Shown here: piece after piece, positions 54,505-62,416 of the stretch
Position numbering within the stretch: position 1 is the stretch's first letter
Layout: the number at the start of each line of letters is the position of its first letter
From: Mesorhizobium sangaii
GTDB taxonomy: Bacteria > Pseudomonadota > Alphaproteobacteria > Rhizobiales > Rhizobiaceae
Direction of reading: 5' to 3'
Assembly (NCBI RefSeq): GCF_014207355.1
Contig: NZ_JACHEF010000001.1
Coordinates: 434,001-498,000, forward strand
Length of the DNA stretch: 64,000 nucleotides
The notes under the pieces: model-generated
Seen by the model: only the letters and a program-made list of their open reading frames with translations
Databases searched by the model: none
What the model was told of the DNA's origin: nothing
Program-made: the position numbers and the translations under genes

Positions 54505-54553
54505 ACGCATATCGATTTCCCAAAACCGAAGCCACTTCTGGGCGATAAGCGCT
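54505..54553. repeat. Diverged palindromic repeat upstream of ileS
   Basis: ACGCATATCGATTTCCCAAAACCG is mirrored imperfectly by CACTTCTGGGCGATAAGCGCT. It is a degenerate member of the GCATGATC-CCGAAAA family. It lies in the gap before ileS and may affect its leader. Confidence 0.5.
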
Positions 54554-54559
54554 GATGAT

Positions 54560-54694
54560 CTGGAAAAAGCGCGAGAGGCCGCGCGCAAGATTCCCGGCGG
54601 CTCCGGCGACCCCTCAGGTCGCCCGGAACACCGGGCCGGTAATTCGTATGGTCAGCGCGTGAAGGCGCGAAAAGCTCATCATCGGTGGGCTTTT
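54560..54694. ncRNA. Candidate structured RNA region ending in a terminator-like hairpin
   Basis: The stretch has several strong stems: GGCGACC-CCTCA-GGTCGCC at 54605-54623, CCGG-AACA-CCGG just after it, and AAAAGCTCA/TGGGCTTTT at 54670-54694. It holds no ORF. It is either an independent small RNA on the plus strand, or simply terminators and leader folds of the flanking minus-strand genes. Only the folding is seen; expression is a guess. Confidence 0.3.
54670..54694 (-). terminator. Terminator-like hairpin after the MipA-like gene
   Basis: AAAAGCTCA and TGGGCTTTT form a 9-bp stem with one G-U pair. It is 45 bases past the stop of the minus-strand MipA/OmpV gene. The flanking A and T runs would let it act on either strand. 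Confidence 0.5.
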
Positions 54695-54738
54695 AGCGGA
54701 GATAGGCGCAGGAATAAAGTGTCTCTCGCTCGATTCCG

Positions 54739-55545
54739 TTACATCGTAAAATCGAAGCGATAGCTGGTCGACACGCCGATCATGAACTGATTGCGGTCGC
54801 CGCGTTGCCTGACCAGGCTGGAATCGGCCGCCGGTCCCATCAGGCGCGAATACTCACCGAACAGGCTGGCGGTCATCGGCTCCGTCACCTTCCAGGTTAT
54901 GGCGCCACCGAGGCCGGTCGACTTCAGGCCGCCGCCGGGATCATATTCGCTGAGGCCGGAGGCCACAGCCTCCTGCGCGTCGACGCCGTAATAGGCGTCG
55001 AAATATTTGGCCGAGGCGAATGACACGCGTGGTCCGCCAGAAATCCGGACAGTTGGCGTGACGTCATAAAAAGCGTCGGCCGCAATATCGGCGACAAAGC
55101 CGTTATGAGCGCGGACGCCGTGGCGCAGTTCGGCGCGGGCGCGCAGCCAGTCAGTCGGATAGAATTCGAAGAAGCCGCCGACCTCGCCGCCCGAGCGCAC
55201 TGGATCGAGGCCCTTCAGTTCATCGGCATTGTCGTCGTCACGGGAAAACAGGAACTTGCCGGTCAGGCCGGCGCGAACGCCGCCATCGTCGATCAGCGCC
55301 AGCGAGATGTTGTCGTTGCGCGAGGTGAAGCGGGCCGCCGGTCCGGCCTTGCCCAGCGAGATGATCGGTGAGGCGCTGAGCAGGTATTTCTTGCCGCCCT
55401 CGAAGTTCGGCGCGATCATGCCGGTTGCACCGACGGTCAGATACCAGTCGCCGGACAGCCAGCTCCCCTCGCCTGCATTGGCGGCGCCCGCGCCGCCAAG
55501 CAGCGCAGCGGCTAACACCACAGAGATTCTTCCGACCGGACTCAT
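54739..55545 (-). CDS. MipA/OmpV family outer-membrane protein
   Basis: A 268-residue exported beta-barrel protein. The signal peptide is MSPVGRISVVLAAALLGGAGAANA, and the mature protein starts near GEGSWLSGDWYLTVGATGMIAPNFEGGKKYLLSASPII. Alternating hydrophobic strands follow and the last residue block SYRFDFTM ends with an aromatic residue, as outer-membrane barrels do. The family links to peptidoglycan scaffolding (MipA) and osmo-responsive porins (OmpV); which applies here is not clear. The ATG at 55545 is set by the signal. Confidence 0.85.
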   Translation of the reverse strand: MSPVGRISVVLAAALLGGAGAANAGEGSWLSGDWYLTVGATGMIAPNFEGGKKYLLSASPIISLGKAGPAARFTSRNDNISLALIDDGGVRAGLTGKFLFSRDDDNADELKGLDPVRSGGEVGGFFEFYPTDWLRARAELRHGVRAHNGFVADIAADAFYDVTPTVRISGGPRVSFASAKYFDAYYGVDAQEAVASGLSEYDPGGGLKSTGLGGAITWKVTEPMTASLFGEYSRLMGPAADSSLVRQRGDRNQFMIGVSTSYRFDFTM

Positions 55546-55741
55546 GGCCACTCCACTAACACAACGCGCACGGTTTACCGATGACAGCTTTGAAGGCCGT
55601 TTGGTAAAATTTGATTTAAATCCGAGACATCCGATCGCGGATTGCGGCGCTGCCTCCATAGGCCATCGACTGGACGTTGGCAGGCGCCGGGATTAACCTC
55701 CGCCTGGCAGTATCCCGCAGCCCCTGATGGAGACCGCGATA

Positions 55742-56296
55742 ATGACCCTGCATGGCGACGCCTTGAGAACCGCGATGGAACAGACACGGACAAAATGGGG
55801 GTGGTTCGTCGCGCTCGGCGTGCTGCTGCTCATCTTCGGCGGCATTGCCTTCGGCAATCTGTTCATCGCCACGGTGGCTTCGGTCTATGTCGTGGGCTGG
55901 CTGATGCTGATGGCCGGCGTCATCGAAATCGTGCATGCCTTCGGCGTCAAGACATGGAGCCGCTTCTTCTACTGGCTGCTCAGCGGGCTGCTCTATGCCA
56001 TCGCCGGATTTTTCGCCTTCGACAATCCGCTGCTGGCTTCGGCGGTACTGACGTTCCTGCTGGCGATCGCGCTGGTCGCTTCCGGGGTGCTCCGGGCCTG
56101 GGTCGGCTACAGCCACAGGCCGGAACCCGGCTGGGGCTGGATCGTTGCCGCCGGCGTCATCAGCGCGCTTGCCGGCCTGATCATCGCCATGGGCTGGCCT
56201 GTCAACAGCCTGTGGGTGCTCGGGCTGTTTCTGGCGATCGACCTGATCTTCCAGGGCTGGACCTTCATTGCCGTCGGCCTGGCGCTGAAAAAGTAA
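55742..56296 (+). CDS. HdeD family membrane protein
   Basis: A 184-residue protein with six predicted membrane helices in three pairs, beginning MTLHGDALRTAMEQTRTKWGWFVALGVLLLIFGGIAFGNLF and containing the family pattern SRFFYWLLSGLLYAIAGFFAFDNPLLA. E. coli HdeD takes part in acid resistance; the role here is unknown. I place the start at ATG 55742, with GGAG 9 bases before it, over ATG 55727. Convergent with ribF, and followed by the 56-bp tandem repeat. Confidence 0.85.
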   Translation: MTLHGDALRTAMEQTRTKWGWFVALGVLLLIFGGIAFGNLFIATVASVYVVGWLMLMAGVIEIVHAFGVKTWSRFFYWLLSGLLYAIAGFFAFDNPLLASAVLTFLLAIALVASGVLRAWVGYSHRPEPGWGWIVAAGVISALAGLIIAMGWPVNSLWVLGLFLAIDLIFQGWTFIAVGLALKK

Positions 56297-56300
56297 ATTT

Positions 56301-56464
56301 TGCCTGGGCATGATCTTGCCCGAAAACCGGTTCCCACTTTTCGGGATCATGCTTCTTGCCTGGGCATGATCTTTTCCGAAAACCGGTTCCCACTTTTCGG
56401 GATCATGCTTCTTGCCTGGGCATGATCTTGTCCGAAAACCGGTTCCCACTTTTCGGGATCAAGC
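56301..56464. repeat. Three tandem copies of a 56-bp hairpin repeat
   Basis: Units start at 56301, 56357 and 56413, each opening TGCCTGGGCATGATC and containing CCGAAAACCGG...TTTTCGGGATCATGC, so each folds into a hairpin with GCATGATC/GATCATGC and CCGAAAA/TTTTCGG arms. The third unit ends slightly differently (ATCAAGCC) at the ribF stop. Single copies of the same hairpin occur elsewhere in the window. Here they fill the convergent gap between the HdeD-like gene and ribF. Confidence 0.9.
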
Positions 56465-57445
56465 CTAGAAGGCCATGGCCGCGTCGAGTTCGGAGAGCGG
56501 CTTGACGCCGGCAAGCAGCGCGCGCGCTTCGGTTTCATCGCGCTTCATCTGCACGACCAGCGCGTCGAGCCCTTCGAACTTCAGTTCCGGGCGCAGGAAA
56601 CCGAAGAAGGAAACCTGGCAGACCTCACCATAGAGGTCGCCTGAGAAATCGAAGACGAAGGTTTCCAGCAGCGGCGCGCCGTTGTCGTCGACGGTCGGGC
56701 GGCGGCCGAAGCTGGCGACACCGTCGTGAAGCGTGCCGTCGGCGCGACGAAAGCGGACGGCATAGATGCCCTCCTTAAGCGCGGCTTCCGTAGAAAGTCT
56801 CATATTCGCGGTTGGAAAGCCAAGCGTGCGGCCGAGCTGCTGGCCGCCCACAACCTCGCTTTCGACGGTGAAGCGATAGCCGAGCAGTCCGGCGGCCTCG
56901 GCCACCGCGCCCTCGCTCAGCAGGCCGCGGATGCGGCTCGACGACACCACCTCGTGGCCCTCGTCACGAAAGGCGTCGACGAGCGTGACACCGAAGCCAT
57001 GACGCTCGCCGGCCGCCATCAGGTAGGCCGGGCCGCCTTGACGGTCCTTGCCGAAATGGAAATCGAACCCGGTCACGGCGTGGATAATGCCAAGGTTCCT
57101 TTCCAGCACGTCGGTCACGAATGCTTCCGCCGACAGCGAGGCGAAGTCGCGCGTGAACGGCTGCTCGACAAGCGCGGCAAAGCCCAGCAACGACAGCAGC
57201 CTCGCCTTCATCGGCGGCGGCGTCAGCACGAACAACGGCATGTCAGGCCTGAAGACCTTGCGGGGATGCGGTTCGAATGTCAGCACCAGGGCCGGCACCT
57301 GGCGCCGACGGGCTTCGGCGAGGGCTCGCTCGAGCACCGCCTGATGGCCGCGATGGACACCGTCGAAATTGCCGATCGCCACCACGCCGCGACGCAAATC
57401 GGCGGGCAGCGGCGCGGTTGACAAAATGTGCTGGAAGGCCGCCAT
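56465..57445 (-). CDS. ribF: Bifunctional riboflavin kinase / FAD synthetase
   Basis: Makes FMN and FAD from riboflavin and ATP. The 326 residues have an N-terminal adenylyltransferase domain (VAIGNFDGVHRGHQAVLERAL with the HxGH-like motif, near residues 25-45; GFDFHFGKDRQGGPAYL; SSSRIRGLLSEGAV) and a C-terminal riboflavin kinase domain (GRTLGFPTANMRLS, LETFVFDFSGDLYGEVCQVSFFGFLRPELKF). ATG 57445 is preferred to the GTG at 57451, which overlaps the upstream stop region. Confidence 0.95.
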   Translation of the reverse strand: MAAFQHILSTAPLPADLRRGVVAIGNFDGVHRGHQAVLERALAEARRRQVPALVLTFEPHPRKVFRPDMPLFVLTPPPMKARLLSLLGFAALVEQPFTRDFASLSAEAFVTDVLERNLGIIHAVTGFDFHFGKDRQGGPAYLMAAGERHGFGVTLVDAFRDEGHEVVSSSRIRGLLSEGAVAEAAGLLGYRFTVESEVVGGQQLGRTLGFPTANMRLSTEAALKEGIYAVRFRRADGTLHDGVASFGRRPTVDDNGAPLLETFVFDFSGDLYGEVCQVSFFGFLRPELKFEGLDALVVQMKRDETEARALLAGVKPLSELDAAMAF

Positions 57446-57451
57446 CGTCAC

Positions 57452-58312
57452 CTACCGCAGTCTGGGAATAACAGCCACCGGACGGTACCCATGCTTTTCC
57501 AGGAAGGTCGCCAGCCTTGCCGGATCGGGTTGCAATGCATCGCCATAGTCGCGCGCATGGATGCCGCCGGACACATAGAGAACGTCGAAACCATTGTCGA
57601 CCGCGCCCTTCACGTCGGTCATCATGCCGTCGCCAATGGCCAGCACCTGCGAACGCTCTACCGGCCGGCCAAGAATCTCGGCAACCTCCTTGATCGCAAC
57701 GTCATAGATCGGCGCGTAGGGTTTTCCGGCGATCAAGGTGCGGCCGCCGAGCTGGGCATAGTCGCGTGCCAGCGCACCGGCACACCAGATGATGCGTTCG
57801 CCGCGTTCGACCACGATATCGGGATTTGCACAGATGAAGGGCAGGTTCCTGGCGCGCAACCGCTGCAGAAGCTCGGTATAGTCCTCGGGCTTCTCGACCT
57901 CGTCATCGAACAGGCCGGTGCAGACGACGCCGGACGCCTCGAATTCCTCGACAAGCTCGACGTCGAGACCGTCATAGAGGGTGAAATCGCGGTCGGCGCC
58001 AATATGGAATATCTTTCGAGGCCCCTCGGCTATCAGGTCGCGGGTCACGTCGCCTGATGTGACGACCCGGTCGTAGGCTGATGGCGGGACGCCGATCGCG
58101 TTCATCTGCGCCACGACATCGGCACTTCTGCGTGGCGAATTGGTGATCAGGACGATGGGGATTTCTGCCTCGCGCGCCCTCGCCAGCGCCGAGGCTGCAA
58201 CAGGAAAGTGCGTCTCGCCATTGTGCACTACACCCCAGACATCGCACAGGATTGCCGAGTAGCCCTTCGACACGTCTTCGAGCGAGCCGATGATTTCAGG
58301 CGAATCCGCCAT
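57452..58312 (-). CDS. HAD-superfamily hydrolase, TIGR01459 type
   Basis: A 286-residue HAD phosphatase of subfamily IIA, related to NagD. LEDVSKGYSAILCDVWGVVHNG carries the catalytic motif I (Asp-x-Trp/Asp), VLITNSPRR motif II, GKPYAPIYD the lysine of motif III, and IGDGMMTDVKGA motif IV. The ATG at 58312 (MADSPEIIG) has AAGGAA 6 bases upstream, so I choose it over ATG 58330. It ends just before ribF and is co-oriented; the gene pair is common in alphaproteobacteria. Substrate unknown. Confidence 0.85.
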   Translation of the reverse strand: MADSPEIIGSLEDVSKGYSAILCDVWGVVHNGETHFPVAASALARAREAEIPIVLITNSPRRSADVVAQMNAIGVPPSAYDRVVTSGDVTRDLIAEGPRKIFHIGADRDFTLYDGLDVELVEEFEASGVVCTGLFDDEVEKPEDYTELLQRLRARNLPFICANPDIVVERGERIIWCAGALARDYAQLGGRTLIAGKPYAPIYDVAIKEVAEILGRPVERSQVLAIGDGMMTDVKGAVDNGFDVLYVSGGIHARDYGDALQPDPARLATFLEKHGYRPVAVIPRLR

Positions 58313-58546
58313 GCCGTTTCCTTCAGTCATGATCATTGCGAGCGCCGCGGCCGACGGTTCGCCGCAGCCGGTTCCGATTAACCGAACCGCCCCGACCTGT
58401 CACCAGCTTTCGCCCGGATGCCGTGTTGGTTAGCGGTTGGTGAAGCGTGGACCAAGCAATCGAGCGGTTTCCCAAACCCGTCCTTCAGCGTTTTGTGGAA
58501 AGTTGGCGCCTGATCAAGAATCCGCCGGCGGGGGCCGCAGCAAGAC

Positions 58547-60532
58547 ATGCATGAACTCTGGCGCCAGTTCTGCCGCGACAAACGCGGCAACTATGCTCTT
58601 ATGACGGTCGTTGCGCTGGTTCCGCTGATGGGCAGCCTGGCGATGGCGGTCGACTACACCGAGATGAATCGTCAAAAGCAGACGGTGTTGAATGCGCTCG
58701 ATGCCGCCAACTTCGCCACGGCGCGACGGCTGACGGAAGGTGCGACCGACGACCAGTTGAGGGCCTATGCGCTCGACTTCTTCAACGCCAACCTCAACAG
58801 CGTAGATCCCGCCAACACGACGCTCAACGTCACCTTGCCAAGCAACACCAGCGGCGGCGGCTTGCTCAAGATGAGCGCGCGTCTTGACTACCAGCCCTAT
58901 TTCTTTCCTGCCTTCGGCCGGCTCATCGGCAAATCCCAAACCGACGCGAACCAGAAGATCAGCTTCGACGTCTCCTCGGAAGTGCGGCTGAAGAACACGC
59001 TGGAAGTTGCCCTGGTGCTCGACAATTCCGGATCGATGACCACGACCGGAACCGGCTCTGGGCAAAGGCGCATCGATCTTCTCAAAACTGCTGCCAAGCA
59101 GCTGGTCGACACGCTGGCCCTGCAAGCGGCAATGATCAAGCAGGTGGACAAGCCGGTGCAATTCGGCCTCGTGCCATTTGCGGCCTCGGTCAATGTCGGT
59201 GCCAGCAACGGCAACGCGTCGTGGATGGACACCGAAGGCCTATCGCCGGTATCGAACGAGAACTTCGACTGGTCGACGCTGAACACGGCCAACAAATACG
59301 CCCAGCAGACCAACGGCATCTGGTACAAGCGCGGCTCCGGATGGGGTGCCGATGAAGGCCAGATGCTGACCCGGTTTTCGCTCTACCGTGACATGAAGGT
59401 CGTCGCCAATCACGAGCGCGTCACCAACAGCAAACGCGTGGTGTGCGACGAGTACAATTCGAACAACACCTGCAAACGAAGCCACGACGAGTATGACTAC
59501 ATCGATTCCTATGGCCCGTTCGCCAGTTGGCAGGGCTGCGTCGAAGCCCGGCCCTACCCCTACAATGTCAACGACGCGCCGCCGTCCGGCGGCTCGGCGA
59601 ACACCGGCATAGGGGTCGGCGATCCGGCGACGATGTTCGTGCCGATGTTCGCCCCGGACGAACCCGGCAATCATTGGAAGCTCACCCAGGATCCCGATGA
59701 GGCCATGCCGACGACCTATGGCGCCGTGAACAGCTGGTGGAATGACGACCCGACGAGCAGCACTGGCCAATCCCGGCTGCGCAACATGGCCAAATATTTC
59801 CAGCCGCGGCCGATCGATGCGCCGGCGCTGCCGGCCGGAAACGGCCCGAACTACAGCTGCACCACCAACCCGATCACGCCGCTGACCGATGTCAGCGTCA
59901 CCGACGGACTGACCTCGATCAAGGCCGCGATCGACCTGATGCAGCCGAATGGCGGCACCAGCGTTCCCGAGGGCATGGCCTGGGGCTGGCGGGTGGTCTC
60001 GAGCGGCGAGCCGTTCACACAAGGACGCCCGGAAACCGAAAGAGGCAACGACAAGGTCGTGATCGTGCTGACCGACGGCGCCAACACCTACTACACGCCT
60101 GCGTCGCTCGGCTATTCCGATCCCGCCGATTCAAAGTCGACCTACGCGTCCTACGGCTATCTCAACCCCGGCTACAACGGCACCTCGGTTGGCCGCATGT
60201 TTCTGGGCACATCGAGCGCCATTGGCCAGTTCGACTATTCGAACGGCAACTACACGAGCGCGCTCAACGAGCAGATGGCGACGCTTTGCAACAACGCCAA
60301 GGCGGCCAACATCATGGTGATGACGGTGGCGCTCGACCTGTCCACGACCAAAACCAGCGACCAGGCGGCGATCGCGGCGCTGAAATCCTGCTCGTCGAAC
60401 TCTCGCTTCCGCAAGGATCCGACGGATCCGAGCAAGCCGGCCAAGCTGTTCTGGAACGCGACCGGCGCCACCTTGTCGAACGATTTCAAGGAAATCGGCA
60501 ACGAATTGTCGAACCTGCGCGTCGTCAGCTGA
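58547..60532 (+). CDS. TadG-like pilus/von Willebrand factor A domain protein
   Basis: A 661-residue protein with an N-terminal TadE/TadG-type segment (FCRDKRGNYALMTVVALVPLMGSLAMAVDYTEMNRQKQ), whose hydrophobic helix anchors it, and a von Willebrand factor A domain with the MIDAS motif VLDNSGSMTTTG (near residue 160) and a late VIVLTDGANTYY. TadG proteins assist Flp-pilus (Tad) assembly. No tad secretion gene is in the window. The length and repeated Cys/Tyr-rich middle (about 290-350) suggest an adhesive extracellular part. Confidence 0.85.
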   Translation: MHELWRQFCRDKRGNYALMTVVALVPLMGSLAMAVDYTEMNRQKQTVLNALDAANFATARRLTEGATDDQLRAYALDFFNANLNSVDPANTTLNVTLPSNTSGGGLLKMSARLDYQPYFFPAFGRLIGKSQTDANQKISFDVSSEVRLKNTLEVALVLDNSGSMTTTGTGSGQRRIDLLKTAAKQLVDTLALQAAMIKQVDKPVQFGLVPFAASVNVGASNGNASWMDTEGLSPVSNENFDWSTLNTANKYAQQTNGIWYKRGSGWGADEGQMLTRFSLYRDMKVVANHERVTNSKRVVCDEYNSNNTCKRSHDEYDYIDSYGPFASWQGCVEARPYPYNVNDAPPSGGSANTGIGVGDPATMFVPMFAPDEPGNHWKLTQDPDEAMPTTYGAVNSWWNDDPTSSTGQSRLRNMAKYFQPRPIDAPALPAGNGPNYSCTTNPITPLTDVSVTDGLTSIKAAIDLMQPNGGTSVPEGMAWGWRVVSSGEPFTQGRPETERGNDKVVIVLTDGANTYYTPASLGYSDPADSKSTYASYGYLNPGYNGTSVGRMFLGTSSAIGQFDYSNGNYTSALNEQMATLCNNAKAANIMVMTVALDLSTTKTSDQAAIAALKSCSSNSRFRKDPTDPSKPAKLFWNATGATLSNDFKEIGNELSNLRVVS

Positions 60533-60655
60533 TCCGGGGGCACTGGCAGCCATCTGGCGCAACGGCTGGCGGCGCCATGGCCTTGCGAACGCCTGCCGGT
60601 GCGGGCAGAAAGTAGCCGCTTGCTTCCGCACCGGGGTGCGCAGGGGAACGAACAG

Positions 60656-61288
60656 ATGCCCGAAACCGCCAATCATCTCGCCTTCGCGCTGGTCTGCCTC
60701 GGCATGGTGCTGACGCCAGGCCCCAACATGATCTACCTGATCTCGCGTTCGCTGTCGCAAGGGCCAAAGGCGGGGCTGATCTCACTTGGCGGCGTTGCGC
60801 TCGGCTTTGTCTTCTATGTGCTGGCGGCGGCATTCGGCATCACCGCGCTGCTGCTTGCCGTGCCCTATGCCTATGATGCGCTGCGCCTTGCCGGCGTGCT
60901 CTATCTCCTGTGGCTCGCCTGGCAAGCGGTGAAGCCGGGCGGACGCTCGCCATTCCAGGTACGCGAGCTGCCGCGGGACCGGCCGCGCAAGCTGTTCGCC
61001 ATGGGCCTGATGACCAATCTGCTCAATCCGAAGGTGGCCGTGCTCTATCTGTCGCTGCTGCCACAGTTCATCAGCCTGGACAAAGGCCATGTCCTGTCGC
61101 AGCTGCTGGTGCTTGGTGCGACGCAGATATCGATCAGCCTGACCGTCAATGCCATCATCGCGGTGACAGCGGGCTCGATAGCCACCTTCCTCGCCGGCCG
61201 GCCGCTATGGCTGGTCATCCAGCGCTGGATGATGGGCACCGTACTGATGGCACTCGCGCTGAAGATGGCGACCGACGCACAGCGCTGA
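60656..61288 (+). CDS. LysE/RhtB family amino acid exporter
   Basis: A 210-residue membrane protein with about six helices, starting MPETANHLAFALVCLGMVLTPGPNMIYLISRSLSQGPKAGLISLGGVALGF. The TPGPNMIY motif and the GLMTNLLNPKVAVLYLSLLPQFIS block are diagnostic for the LysE/RhtB superfamily. It exports an amino acid or homoserine-like compound; which is unknown. A GGGGAACGA ribosome site is upstream. It lies between the two TadG-like genes without obvious regulatory partners. Confidence 0.88.
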   Translation: MPETANHLAFALVCLGMVLTPGPNMIYLISRSLSQGPKAGLISLGGVALGFVFYVLAAAFGITALLLAVPYAYDALRLAGVLYLLWLAWQAVKPGGRSPFQVRELPRDRPRKLFAMGLMTNLLNPKVAVLYLSLLPQFISLDKGHVLSQLLVLGATQISISLTVNAIIAVTAGSIATFLAGRPLWLVIQRWMMGTVLMALALKMATDAQR

Positions 61289-61298
61289 GCGCGGTTCC

Positions 61299-62123
61299 TT
61301 ACATCGGCCGCCGGATTTGCTGCGCCCGCTCCGGCTCGACCACCTTGCGGTAGAGATGCCACGTGGCATGGCCGAGCACCGGCATGACCACGGCGAGCCC
61401 GGCAAACAGCGGGATCGAGCCGATCACCAGCAGCACGGCGACCATCAACCCCCACAGCGCCATCTGCAGCGGGTTTGCCATCACCGCGCGCGCCGAGGTC
61501 TCGATGGCCGAAACGGCGCCGACATCGCGGTCGAGCAGCAGCGGGAACGCAACCACGGTGGTGGCGAGCACGACAACGGCGAAGACGAAACCGGCGGCGT
61601 TGCCGGCGAGGATGAGGGTCCAGCCCTTGCCGGTCGTCAGCACCTCGCGGACGAAGTCGCCGATCGATGCCGGCGGCTGGTCGCCGAAGAGACCGGTGTA
61701 GATCGACTGCGCTGTGAAGAGCCACAACAGGAACAGCGCCACCAGCATGATACCGATCGCCGCGATCGACGGAATCGCCGGCGAGTGGCGCACATCGAGG
61801 GCATGCCGCCAGGAGGTGTTCATGCCGAGCTCGCGCCGGCGGCTGATCTCGTAAAGACCGATGGCGGCAAACGGGCCGACCAGCGCGAAACCCGACATCA
61901 GGGGATAGATGAGCTGGATGGCATTGGCGCCGGACGTCCATCGCGTCAGGATCAGGCCGACAACGGGATAGATCAGGCACAAGAACACGTAGTGCGATGG
62001 TTTTGCCCAGAAATCCTCGGCGCCGAGGCGCAGCGCATCCCTGAGATCCGCCGTGGTGATGCGGCGCACCGTGGGCTGTACGTGCATCCCGTGCGCGTCC
62101 GCCATGACATGAAAGCCGGCCAT
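61299..62123 (-). CDS. DUF2189 family membrane protein
   Basis: A 274-residue inner-membrane protein with about six hydrophobic segments (for example YVFLCLIYPVVGLILTRW, LMSGFALVGPFAAIGLYEIS, AIPSIAAIGIMLVALFLLWLFT). The N-terminal VRRITTADLRDALRLGAEDFWAKPSHY and the Pro/Gly pattern identify DUF2189. Its function is unknown. It is convergent with the LysE gene. Confidence 0.85.
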   Translation of the reverse strand: MAGFHVMADAHGMHVQPTVRRITTADLRDALRLGAEDFWAKPSHYVFLCLIYPVVGLILTRWTSGANAIQLIYPLMSGFALVGPFAAIGLYEISRRRELGMNTSWRHALDVRHSPAIPSIAAIGIMLVALFLLWLFTAQSIYTGLFGDQPPASIGDFVREVLTTGKGWTLILAGNAAGFVFAVVVLATTVVAFPLLLDRDVGAVSAIETSARAVMANPLQMALWGLMVAVLLVIGSIPLFAGLAVVMPVLGHATWHLYRKVVEPERAQQIRRPM

Positions 62124-62416
62124 AACCTTCCTCCCAAGTGTCGGGGACGGTCACCGCCAGGATGGCCGCCCGCAGCTGCCACTAGTAGATGTAGCACCAT
62201 AGCCGATTTGCCAGGGGTTGTCGCCGCGTCAATAGCTTGAAGCTGCTCCTCGTGCTCATCTCTCCCTGTCGCCTCTCATATGGCCGTGCGTTGGCAGGCT
62301 TTCGTTTGGTCGGCCATCTCGCTGCATTTAAGCATTACAAATTTTAGTAATTACTGAAATAGCGCGTAGAGACCCCTGGCGTATCACTTGGGCTTTACAG
62401 GTTTTGGCGAGGGGCG
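62124..62416. other. Intergenic region before the second TadG-like gene
   Basis: A 293-base divergent spacer. The segment around 62335-62360 is AT-rich, with a perfect 10-bp palindrome AGTAATTACT at 62346-62355 flanked by TTT and GAAA. This could be an operator or promoter element. Otherwise I see no ORF, terminator or repeat. Confidence 0.4.
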
